The notes below the pieces were generated by a model. The model worked only from the letters and a program-made list of their open reading frames with translations. It was not told the origin of the DNA and searched no databases. 8,385 bases of DNA from an uncultured Clostridia bacterium. Its GTDB lineage: Bacteria; Bacillota; Clostridia; Monoglobales; Monoglobaceae. The stretch is from positions 1 to 8,385 of the forward strand of contig CAMCUJ010000047.1 of assembly GCA_945878965.1 (NCBI GenBank), in the 5' to 3' direction. The translations under genes and the position numbers were made by a program. Of this stretch, positions 1-6,101 are shown one piece after another (within the stretch, counting starts at the first letter, position 1; every line of letters starts with the position of its first letter).

Positions 1-24
1 CGGGCGAACACAGTTCGCCCCTAC
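1..24 (-). repeat. GTAGGGG-type hairpin repeat, copy A
   Basis: Read on the minus strand, this element begins GTAGGGG and ends CCCG. It contains a perfect 8-bp stem (2-9 with 13-20, gggcgaac/gttcgccc) closed by a 3-base loop. It shares its GTAGGGG end with two plus-strand elements at 62-88 and 113-149. The window begins at its first base, so it could extend further left. Short hairpin elements of this kind occur in intergenic regions of many Clostridia; this is family knowledge, and dispersal in this genome is inferred. Confidence 0.6.
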
Positions 25-61
25 ACCTTAAAGAGCGTAAATATTAAGATGTTATGAGATA

Positions 62-88
62 GTAGGGGACGGCGTCCTCGACGTCCCG
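62..88 (+). repeat. GTAGGGG-type hairpin repeat, copy B
   Basis: This element has the same GTAGGGG start and CCCG end as copy A but in the opposite orientation. Its arms differ in sequence yet still pair: gggacg at 66-71 with cgtccc at 82-87, around a 10-base loop. Different arm sequences with preserved pairing suggest that the folded shape, rather than the exact sequence, is maintained. No protein-coding potential is seen. Confidence 0.6.
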
Positions 89-112
89 AAAAAATCAATA
101 AAAATATAAATC

Positions 113-149
113 TGTAGGGGAGAGGTCTAATAAGTAAACCGCTTATTCG
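113..149 (+). repeat. Diverged GTAGGGG-type repeat, copy C
   Basis: This stretch begins TGTAGGGG like copies A and B, but the GGG/CCC stem is not preserved. Instead there is a shorter AT-rich hairpin (aataag at 129-134 with cttatt at 142-147, 7-base loop), and the element ends in CG. It may be a decayed or alternative form of the same repeat. The right boundary is a guess based on the hairpin end. Confidence 0.4.
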
Positions 150-196
150 TAAAATAAAGAAATCCAAATTTTAAAATTATATAATTATATTAAAGG

Positions 197-225
197 TTGA
201 TAAAAATAATTTTTTGCGGTATAAT
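197..225 (+). promoter_or_regulatory. Sigma-A promoter for the CAP-domain gene
   Basis: A -35 box TTGATA (197-202) is followed by a 17-bp spacer and a perfect -10 box TATAAT (220-225). Just upstream is a very AT-rich stretch with a 12-bp palindrome at 175-186, which could act as an UP element. Transcription would start near 232, giving a leader of about 39 bases before the ATG at 271. No riboswitch-sized leader is present. Confidence 0.8.
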
Positions 226-270
226 TAAAGATATAAATTTAAAATTATTTTTTGAAGGGAAATTTTATTT

Positions 271-1218
271 ATGAATAAGAAGAAATTTAATTTTTCAATA
301 TTAAAGAAGATTTCTGCAGTGATTGTTATGGCAGCGGCTTTGATTTCGGTTTCATATTCCGAGTGTATGGCAAACGAATTAAAATCAGCATCGCCTACAT
401 CATCCAAAATATATGTTGACGGTTGTGAAACTTACATTCAGGGGTATAATGTAGAGTTTAATAATTATTTTAAGCTTCGTGATTTAGCAGCAGCACTTTC
501 ATCTACAAATTGTAAGTTTAAAGTTTCATATGATGGGAATTATGATATAATTTCTATTACCACAGGCGAAGGTCCGGAAAATAACTATACATTGGTAGAT
601 GAAAATCCGTCAATTCAGTCTGCTTCATATACTCAGTCTAAAATTTTTATTGACGGCACAGAGGTTAATCCTGTAGGTTACAATATCAAATTCAACAATT
701 ATTTTAAGCTTCGTGACCTTGGTGAATTATTAGGCTTTAATGTTGAGTGGAGCGAAAAATGGAATTCCATTTATATTACAACCGATAACGGCGGAGATAT
801 AGACTATAATTCATACAGAGGAGAGATTGAATATTTTGATGAGCTTAATCAGGTGGTCTATCTTGTAAATTGTGAGAGAGAGAAGTATGGACTTCCTCCT
901 CTTAAATGGGATTTGAATATAACTAAAGCAGCTATTAAGCGTTCGGCAGAAATTGTAGATGTGTTCTCGCATACACGTCCGGACGGCAGTTCGTGTTTTA
1001 CGGTTTTTAAAGAATTTAATATAGATTATATGACGGCAGGCGAAAATATTGCAATAGGTCAGTCAACTCCCGAGTCCGTTGTAAGCGGCTGGATGAACTC
1101 ACAGGGTCACAGAGAGAATATTCTATCCGGAAGCTTTGGGAAAATCGGTATAGGTGCCGTAAAGGTTCAGAGTGGCCCGTATCGTGGTTTTGCATGGACT
1201 CAGCTTTTTACAAACTAA
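271..1218 (+). CDS. Secreted stalk-repeat and CAP (SCP-like) domain protein
   Basis: This 315-residue protein is predicted to be exported. Residues 1-34 form a signal peptide: a lysine-rich start, a hydrophobic core around 14-28, and a likely cleavage site after C-M-A (34). Two tandem repeats follow, at about 44-98 and 122-173. Each has the pattern SKI-(Y/F)-(V/I)-DG then FNNYFKLRDL, as in the 'copper amine oxidase N-terminal-like' stalk domains common on clostridial surface proteins; these are not enzymes. Residues about 190-314 are a CAP domain with FSHTRPDG (232-239), GENIA (257-261) and GWMNSQGHRENIL (273-285), so the usual cavity residues His234, Glu258 and His280 are present. There is no sortase signal, SLH domain or lipobox, so it is probably released or loosely wall-bound. 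The ATG is preceded by GAAGGGA at 254-260. Related bacterial CAP proteins (YkwD-like) have no settled function; spore or envelope roles are guesses. Confidence 0.9.
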   Translation: MNKKKFNFSILKKISAVIVMAAALISVSYSECMANELKSASPTSSKIYVDGCETYIQGYNVEFNNYFKLRDLAAALSSTNCKFKVSYDGNYDIISITTGEGPENNYTLVDENPSIQSASYTQSKIFIDGTEVNPVGYNIKFNNYFKLRDLGELLGFNVEWSEKWNSIYITTDNGGDIDYNSYRGEIEYFDELNQVVYLVNCEREKYGLPPLKWDLNITKAAIKRSAEIVDVFSHTRPDGSSCFTVFKEFNIDYMTAGENIAIGQSTPESVVSGWMNSQGHRENILSGSFGKIGIGAVKVQSGPYRGFAWTQLFTN

Positions 1219-1220
1219 TC

Positions 1221-1266
1221 AGGAGGTGGTTTATCAATATTGCTTGCTTTTATCGACAAAGAGTAA
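1221..1266 (+). promoter_or_regulatory. Orphan Shine-Dalgarno with possible 8-codon ORF
   Basis: Immediately after the CAP gene stop codon lies AGGAGGTG (1221-1228), an 8-base perfect match to the anti-Shine-Dalgarno sequence and the strongest such site in the window. No ATG or GTG gene follows it. The only nearby options are TTG at 1240, giving 8 sense codons up to TAA at 1264-1266, or ATT at 1239, giving 13 codons. It may be a remnant of a lost downstream gene, a very small ORF, or chance. Confidence 0.3.
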
Positions 1267-1281
1267 ATGATAAATATTGAT
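1233..1281. repeat. AT-rich inverted repeat after the CAP gene
   Basis: ATCAATATT at 1233-1241 is repeated in inverted form at 1273-1281, with an alternative inner pairing of tttatc (1249-1254) with gataaa (1269-1274). The stems are AT-rich and no T-tract follows directly, so this is at best a weak transcript end for the CAP gene. No better terminator is visible in the 151-base gap before the next gene. Confidence 0.3.
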
Positions 1282-1343
1282 TAAATAGAAATATTATTAT
1301 TTTTAAACAGTTTAAAATTGTTTATTTCCCTTGTAGAGAAGAT

Positions 1344-1349
1344 TATAAT
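1344..1349 (+). promoter_or_regulatory. Possible -10 box for the glycosyltransferase gene
   Basis: A perfect TATAAT sits at 1344-1349, with only a weak -35 candidate (TTTATT, 1321-1326) at 17-bp spacing. Transcription would start near 1356, leaving a leader of about 14 bases that still contains the ribosome binding site GGGTGA (1358-1363). The gene may instead be read through from the CAP gene. Confidence 0.4.
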
Positions 1350-1369
1350 TATGAAATGGGTGAATTAGT

Positions 1370-2449
1370 ATGAAAACATTGGCATTAGCTATGATAACTA
1401 AAAATGAGGCGGAAAAGTTAAGACGCTGCCTTGAAAGTGTTAAGAATTATGTTGATGAAATAGTGGTTGTTGATACAGGCTCTGAGGATAATTCGGTTGA
1501 GGTTGCAAGAGAATTTACCGATAAGGTCTATAACTTTGAATGGATAGGCGATTTTTCGGCAGCAAGAAATTTTTCAATTGAAAAGGTAGATTCGGATTAT
1601 GTATTGGTTCTTGATACTGATGAATGGATAGAAAGTATGGATTTAGACAAGGTCAAGGCTATGCTTAAAGGAAATGTTATAGGAATAGTTTCAAGAAATG
1701 ATTATCTTTCGGATATGGATACAACAGATGGATATTCTGCGATTAAAATAACAAGGGTTTTTCCTAAAAGCGAAAGATACAGAGGTAAAATTCATGAACA
1801 GGTAAACAGTACGCTTAAGGCGGTTGAATTACCTTTGGTATTGGGACACGATGGTTATGTAGATAGGGAAAATTATAAGTCTAAGCGTAATATGGATTTG
1901 CTTATAGAAGAGCTTAAGCATGATAAAACCAATGCATATTATAACTTTCAGCTTGGAAAAGAGTATGAATTTTTAAAGGACTATAAAAATGCTTCAAAAT
2001 ATTTTAGGGAGGCATATAAAACAGCGGATAGGAGAGCACCTTATTTTCCGGGATTTATTTGTGAATATATATTATGTTTAAAAAATTCCGGTTATATGGA
2101 TGAAGGTTTAAAGGTAGTAGAAAATGAAAGAGAAAAATTTATCGATTATCCTAATTACCTATTTAATTCAGCTTTGTTTTATATGGAACTTATAATGTCA
2201 GATATACAAAAATACATAGGGTATCTTGGACTTATAGAAACTAATTATCTTACCTGCATAGAGATAGGAGAAACCGATAAATACGACGGAATTTTCGGAA
2301 TGGGAAGTTATATGGCAATGCATAACCTTGCGGCATTTTATGAGGCGTTCGGAAATAATGAGGCTGCTGTTAAATATTATAAAATGGCAGCGGAATATGA
2401 TTATGAACCGTCAATCGAGCGTCTTAAGGCTCTTGGTGCATCTAAGTAA
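1370..2449 (+). CDS. Family 2 glycosyltransferase with C-terminal TPR-like repeats
   Basis: This 359-residue cytoplasmic protein opens with a GT-A type family 2 domain, residues 1 to about 160. The start LALAMITKNEAEKLRRCLES is the typical nucleotide-sugar binding strand and helix. VVVDTGSEDNS (33-42) follows, and the metal-binding DxD is in LDTDEW (81-86). HEQV (142-145) fits the acceptor side of this family. Residues about 188-218 and 316-350 look like tetratricopeptide helices (for example AYYNFQLGKEYEFLKDYKNA). There is no signal peptide or membrane segment. This architecture occurs in proteins that glycosylate peptides or proteins, such as the sublancin glycosyltransferase SunS, but also in many uncharacterised clostridial enzymes. 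Acceptor and sugar cannot be assigned, and no precursor peptide or flagellin gene lies nearby. The start ATG follows GGGTGA at 1358-1363. Confidence 0.88.
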   Translation: MKTLALAMITKNEAEKLRRCLESVKNYVDEIVVVDTGSEDNSVEVAREFTDKVYNFEWIGDFSAARNFSIEKVDSDYVLVLDTDEWIESMDLDKVKAMLKGNVIGIVSRNDYLSDMDTTDGYSAIKITRVFPKSERYRGKIHEQVNSTLKAVELPLVLGHDGYVDRENYKSKRNMDLLIEELKHDKTNAYYNFQLGKEYEFLKDYKNASKYFREAYKTADRRAPYFPGFICEYILCLKNSGYMDEGLKVVENEREKFIDYPNYLFNSALFYMELIMSDIQKYIGYLGLIETNYLTCIEIGETDKYDGIFGMGSYMAMHNLAAFYEAFGNNEAAVKYYKMAAEYDYEPSIERLKALGASK

Positions 2450-2471
2450 TTTACAATTTTTAATATTTAAT

Positions 2472-2532
2472 TACAGCAGCAGTTTATTTTACATATTCGG
2501 ATTTTACCGAACTGAGAAATACTGCTGCTGTA
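2472..2532. terminator. Nested inverted repeat, possible terminator
   Basis: A perfect 12-bp stem joins 2472-2483 with 2521-2532 (core ACAGCAGCAGT/ACTGCTGCTGT). Inside its 37-base loop is a second hairpin, ttcgg (2496-2500) with ccgaa (2507-2511). It lies 23 bases after the glycosyltransferase stop codon. The sequence after the stem (tattttacat) is only moderately T-rich, so it is not a textbook intrinsic terminator. It may end the upstream transcript, stabilise its 3' end, or be part of a small RNA. Confidence 0.5.
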
Positions 2533-2570
2533 TTTTACATAGATTTAACTTATAAATTATATATACTTGA

Positions 2571-2599
2571 TTGAAAGTTATTATAATTCATTATATAAT
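2571..2599 (+). promoter_or_regulatory. Sigma-A promoter for ppk
   Basis: TTGAAA (2571-2576) and TATAAT (2594-2599) are separated by 17 bp, a near-consensus promoter. A second TATAAT at 2582-2587 and an overlapping TTGATT at 2567-2572 are badly spaced and probably incidental. Transcription would begin near 2606, leaving a leader of about 46 bases. The promoter implies that ppk is transcribed independently of the glycosyltransferase gene. Confidence 0.75.
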
Positions 2600-2651
2600 A
2601 AGACTAAAGAATTTAATAAAAAGGATTTGAATAAAGTTATGAGGTGATTTT

Positions 2652-4718
2652 GTGGAGATTGATTTAAATAATTCGGAATTTTACATAAATCGTGAATTGA
2701 GTTGGATAGAATTTAACAGCAGAGTTTTGGAAGAAGCTAAGGATGTGAACAATCCGCTGTTTGAACGCTGTAAATTCGTATCTATTTTCAATTCCAACTA
2801 TGATGAATTTTTTATGGTCAGAGTTGCATCTATAAAGGATCAGGTTCTTGCCGGTTACGATAAGGCGGATGCTTCCGGACTTAAACCATCAGTTCTTTTA
2901 AAGGAAATTTCAAAGGCTACCAAACGCCTTACAAATAAGCTTTTCACAACTTATGAAAAGCTTATTGAGGAGCTTGGAGAAAATAACATTCATATCTTAA
3001 AACATAATGAATATAACGAAAAACAAACAGAATTTATCGAAGCCTATTTTGATAAAATGGTATATCCTGTGCTTACACCTATGGCGGTTGACAGTTCAAG
3101 ACCGTTTCCGTTTCTTGCAAATAAGAGATTGAATCTTGGAATTTATCTTAAAAGCTCAGATAAAAAGAGTAAGAAAAAAAGATTTGCCATAGTTCAGGTT
3201 CCGGGAGTTTTACCGAGTCTTGTTAAAATTCCGTCGGAAAATAAGAACGAGATAAATGTTACCCGAATGAGCGATATAATAATTTCAAACCTTAAAAAAC
3301 TGTTTATAGGCAGAGAAATTGCAGAGTGTGCAGAGTTCAGAATAATCAGAAATGCGGATCTGACACTTGAAGAGGAGGATGCCGAGGATTTGCTTAAGTC
3401 TATAGAAAAATCGCTTAAGGAACGTCAGTGGGGAAGAGCTGTAAAGCTTGAATACTCCAACACAATGGAGAGCAGTATGCTAAAAATGCTAAAGAAGGAG
3501 CTTGATCTTGATGATTCTGAGCTTTATAGAATGAATGTTCCTCTTGATCTAAGCTTCTTAGGCAAGATGAGTCAGTTTTCGGATAATTCTGAATTTGTAT
3601 ATGAGAAGTATATTCCCCAAATATCCGAACGTTTGTTAAGAGGTGATATTTTCCGGGAAATACGAAACGGTGATATTTTTCTTCACCATCCCTATGATTC
3701 GTTTTCAACTGTGGTTGATTTTATCGAAAAAGCCGCAAAGGATCCGAATGTTCTTGCAATAAAGCAGACTCTTTACCGTGTAAGCGGAAATTCGCCTATA
3801 ATTAAGGCTTTGGAGGCGGCGGCTGAACGTGGAAAACAGGTTATGGTTCTTCTTGAGGTAAAAGCAAGGTTTGATGAGGAAAACAATATTCATTGGGCAA
3901 AGCGTCTTGAACTTGCCGGATGTCACGTAATTTACGGCTTGGTAGGTCTTAAAACGCACAGTAAAGTTACTATGGTTGTGAGGCGTGAGAATAATGAGAT
4001 AAGGCGATATATGCACTTTGGAACAGGAAATTACAACGATATTACCGCAAGGCTTTATACCGATATGGGACTTCTTACCTGCGATGAAAAGCTTGGTGAG
4101 GATTCTTCGGAGTTTTTTAATATGCTTTCGGGTTACATAAAGCATACTAAGTGGAATAAGCTTGCTGCGGCACCTGACGGACTGAGAGAAAAGTTTGAGT
4201 ACCTTATAAAAAGAGAAATCGAGAATGCAAAGAACGGCAAAAAGGCTGTTATAATTGCAAAGATGAATTCACTTGTTGATGAGGATATAATTAAGCTTTT
4301 ATATAAGGCATCTATGGTGGGTGTTAAGATTGAACTCATTGTTCGAGGAATTTGCTGTTTAAAGAGTGGAATTGAGGGTGTAAGCGATAATATTCGTGTC
4401 AGGAGCATTGTGGGAAGATATCTTGAGCACAGCAGAATTTATTATTTTGAAAACGGCGGTAATAAGGAAATCTATCTTTCGAGTGCAGATTGGATGCCGA
4501 GAAATTTAAACAGACGTGTTGAGATTTTGTTTCCTATTGAGGATGAGAATATTAAAAAGAGGATTATTGATATAATAAAGGTGTATATTTCAGACAATGT
4601 TAAGGTTAGAATACAGCGAAATGACGGAAAATACCGCAGAGTAATTTCACGTGCAAAGCGAAAGCTTAATGCTCAGAAATATTTTATGGAACAAACTGCT
4701 GATTTTCAGTATAATTAA
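2652..4718 (+). CDS. ppk: Polyphosphate kinase 1
   Basis: Ppk1 reversibly transfers the gamma-phosphate of ATP onto a growing inorganic polyphosphate chain. At 688 residues it has the usual full length. The N-terminal domain shows YINRELSWIEFNSRVLEEA (11-29) and NSNYDEFFMVRV (47-58), the conserved nucleotide-site region. The two C-terminal phospholipase-D-like domains carry the histidines expected of the family: His436 in LKTHSK, the autophosphorylated residue, and His593 in LEHSR. Arg376 (KQTLYRV) and Arg406 (VKARFDEE) fit the metal and phosphate-binding arginines. The start is GTG: GAGGTGA (2641-2647) lies just upstream, and an in-frame TGA at 2640-2642 excludes any earlier start. It has its own promoter, and its 3' end meets the converging SseB-family gene across a strong hairpin. 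No exopolyphosphatase (ppx) gene is adjacent. Membrane association is reported for family members, but no membrane segment is visible here. Confidence 0.97.
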   Translation: MEIDLNNSEFYINRELSWIEFNSRVLEEAKDVNNPLFERCKFVSIFNSNYDEFFMVRVASIKDQVLAGYDKADASGLKPSVLLKEISKATKRLTNKLFTTYEKLIEELGENNIHILKHNEYNEKQTEFIEAYFDKMVYPVLTPMAVDSSRPFPFLANKRLNLGIYLKSSDKKSKKKRFAIVQVPGVLPSLVKIPSENKNEINVTRMSDIIISNLKKLFIGREIAECAEFRIIRNADLTLEEEDAEDLLKSIEKSLKERQWGRAVKLEYSNTMESSMLKMLKKELDLDDSELYRMNVPLDLSFLGKMSQFSDNSEFVYEKYIPQISERLLRGDIFREIRNGDIFLHHPYDSFSTVVDFIEKAAKDPNVLAIKQTLYRVSGNSPIIKALEAAAERGKQVMVLLEVKARFDEENNIHWAKRLELAGCHVIYGLVGLKTHSKVTMVVRRENNEIRRYMHFGTGNYNDITARLYTDMGLLTCDEKLGEDSSEFFNMLSGYIKHTKWNKLAAAPDGLREKFEYLIKREIENAKNGKKAVIIAKMNSLVDEDIIKLLYKASMVGVKIELIVRGICCLKSGIEGVSDNIRVRSIVGRYLEHSRIYYFENGGNKEIYLSSADWMPRNLNRRVEILFPIEDENIKKRIIDIIKVYISDNVKVRIQRNDGKYRRVISRAKRKLNAQKYFMEQTADFQYN

Positions 4719-4726
4719 ATTAAAAT

Positions 4727-4753
4727 TTCCCCGCCTTTCTGTGAGGCGGGGAA
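4727..4753. terminator. Intrinsic terminator shared by converging genes
   Basis: A perfect 10-bp GC-rich stem, ttccccgcct (4727-4736) with aggcggggaa (4744-4753), closes a 7-base loop. It lies 8 bases after the ppk stop and 9 bases beyond the stop of the opposing SseB-family gene. The T-rich tail is better in the minus direction (attttaattt), so it is a good terminator for the hisH-hisF-SseB transcript. On the plus side only a spaced tail (tgttgaatttta) follows. Confidence 0.85.
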
Positions 4754-4762
4754 TGTTGAATT

Positions 4763-5251
4763 TTATTCTTCAATTTCGCTTGGCAGTTCTTTAACTGCAT
4801 CATATATGTCGGATGGAACAATAAAGTTTTCGCTGAATGGGTCAACCACTATCCCCTTAACGTCATGGGTTTTTGCAAGCTCTATAACCGTTGTAAATTC
4901 TATAGGAAGAAGATTGAAGTTTTTGCCGTACTTTGGAGGAATTTGAGCCTTTTGTGAAAATACCGGAAAGTACTTGTCACCGTCATTACTCTCGATTATA
5001 TCGGCAGCTATATTAATATTGTTGCTGATTGAAACAAAATATCTGCCGTTTGAATTCTTGATTTTTTCTATATCTTCATCAGAAAGCTTTACATTTAGAG
5101 GAACTATTACAGTTGAGTCACGCAGACATCTTAAAACACCTCTGAAATTATTTTTACTGTTCTCGTTGTCTTCTTTATTATATTTTTCAATCAAAGAAAC
5201 TAAAATGTTTCCGCTTTTTAGCATTTCTTTGGTTATCTTAAAATTTTCCAT
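4763..5251 (-). CDS. SseB-family protein (SseB N-terminal domain)
   Basis: This 162-residue soluble protein matches the SseB N-terminal domain family, named for E. coli SseB (enhanced serine sensitivity) and unrelated to the Salmonella type III secretion protein of the same name. Recognisable parts are the early helix with LRCLRDSTVIVPL (40-52) and the core YFPVFSQKAQIP (94-105). The end, VKGIVVDPFSENFIVP (131-146), is typical of the family. No enzymatic residues are known for this domain, and its molecular role is unsettled. It has no signal peptide or membrane segment. The ATG follows AAGGAG (minus strand, 5258-5263) at 6-base spacing. The gene starts 39 bp after hisF on the same strand with no promoter in between, so it is probably co-transcribed with hisH and hisF and ends at the 4727-4753 hairpin. 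A role in histidine metabolism is not implied by the domain itself. Confidence 0.85.
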   Translation of the reverse strand: MENFKITKEMLKSGNILVSLIEKYNKEDNENSKNNFRGVLRCLRDSTVIVPLNVKLSDEDIEKIKNSNGRYFVSISNNINIAADIIESNDGDKYFPVFSQKAQIPPKYGKNFNLLPIEFTTVIELAKTHDVKGIVVDPFSENFIVPSDIYDAVKELPSEIEE

Positions 5252-5290
5252 ATTAAACTCCTTAAAATAATGTTAATTTTTAAATGCGAT

Positions 5291-6055
5291 TTAGTTAATT
5301 CTTACCGGAACTCCTTCAGATTTAAGATAGCTTTTGAGGTCAGAAATTTCAATTTCACGGAAGTGAAATAATGAAGCTGCTAAAGCTGCATCTGCCATTC
5401 CGTCGGTTAGGGTTTCTTTAAAATGCTCCATAGTTCCGGCACCCCCCGAAGCGATTACAGGTATTGAAACATTTTCGGAAACCGCCTTTGTAAGAGCATT
5501 GTCATATCCGGCTTTTGTACCGTCGCAGTCCATAGATGTAAGCAGAATTTCGCCGGCACCGAGTGAGTTTGCCTTAACTGCCCATTCAACAGCGTCAATT
5601 CCGGTATCAATTCTTCCGCCGTTTACAAAGACATTCCAGCCGCTTTTATCTTCTCTTTGTTTTGCGTCGATTGCGACAACTACGCACTGACTTCCGAATT
5701 TATCCGCCGCATCGCTTATAAGCCTTGGGTTTCGGATGGCGGATGAATTAATTGAAATTTTGTCCGCTCCCTCTTTAAGCAAAACTCTGAAATCTTCAAC
5801 AGTTTTTATTCCTCCGCCTACTGTGAACGGTATAAATACAGTTTCCGCAACTCGTCTTACCATATCGACAACAGTTCCTCGTGCTTCGTGTGTTGCGGTT
5901 ATATCAAGAAATACAAGCTCGTCCGCTCCTGCTTTGTTGTATATTTTAGCTATTTCAACAGGATCGCCCGCATCTCTTAAATTTACAAAATTTACTCCCT
6001 TTACAACTCGTCCGGCATGTACATCAAGACAGGGAATTATTCGTTTTGCAAACAT
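5291..6055 (-). CDS. hisF: Imidazole glycerol phosphate synthase, cyclase subunit
   Basis: HisF takes ammonia from HisH and combines it with PRFAR to make imidazole glycerol phosphate, for histidine, and AICAR, which returns to purine synthesis. The 254 residues are full length for this beta/alpha-barrel. The general acid/base pair is in place: Asp11 in IIPCLDV and Asp130 in VVVAIDA, matching the numbering of the well-studied Thermotoga enzyme. Lys19 of the flexible loop (RVVKG) is present. The two phosphate-binding loops, FTVGGGIK (77-84) and [12 protein letters not shown] (201-212), are intact. Its start is preceded by AAAGGA (minus strand, 6066-6071) at 10-base spacing. It lies 46 bp after hisH, with which it forms the enzyme complex, and 39 bp before the SseB-family gene. 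No substitutions suggest the related lipopolysaccharide-pathway paralogues. Confidence 0.97.
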   Translation of the reverse strand: MFAKRIIPCLDVHAGRVVKGVNFVNLRDAGDPVEIAKIYNKAGADELVFLDITATHEARGTVVDMVRRVAETVFIPFTVGGGIKTVEDFRVLLKEGADKISINSSAIRNPRLISDAADKFGSQCVVVAIDAKQREDKSGWNVFVNGGRIDTGIDAVEWAVKANSLGAGEILLTSMDCDGTKAGYDNALTKAVSENVSIPVIASGGAGTMEHFKETLTDGMADAALAASLFHFREIEISDLKSYLKSEGVPVRIN

Positions 6056-6101
6056 TATACGTCAGTCCTTTCATAATATTTTAGGTTATCGTTCAATTAT
6101 A

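Noticed and set aside
1..149. CRISPR array or insertion sequence at the left end
   Set aside because: The three elements differ in length, orientation and arm sequence, have no regular spacers, and no cas gene, transposase or terminal inverted repeats of an IS are seen.
225..407. 60-codon minus-strand frame over the CAP gene start
   Set aside because: It is antisense to the signal peptide region and covers the promoter and leader; no independent support.
1370..2449. Assignment as SunS, part of a glycocin cluster
   Set aside because: The GT2-TPR architecture is similar, but there is no precursor peptide, thiol-disulfide oxidoreductase or ABC transporter nearby, so the specific name is not supported.
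2328..2555. 75-codon plus-strand frame overlapping the glycosyltransferase end
   Set aside because: Most of it overlaps the glycosyltransferase gene in another frame and the rest covers the inverted repeat; no ribosome binding site or domain is seen.
2639..2647. Minimal ATG-AGG-TGA ORF overlapping the ppk ribosome binding site
   Set aside because: It arises naturally from the GAGGTGA Shine-Dalgarno sequence after an AT; nothing suggests it has a function.
3415..4408. Chain of open minus-strand frames opposite ppk
   Set aside because: They are antisense to a full-length, motif-complete ppk, overlap each other end to end, and show no recognisable domain or ribosome binding site; they are shadows of ppk codon use.
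4974..5270. 98-codon plus-strand frame opposite the SseB-family gene
   Set aside because: Hydrophobic Leu/Ser-rich antisense translation with no ribosome binding site; the minus-strand frame has a family match and a good AAGGAG site.
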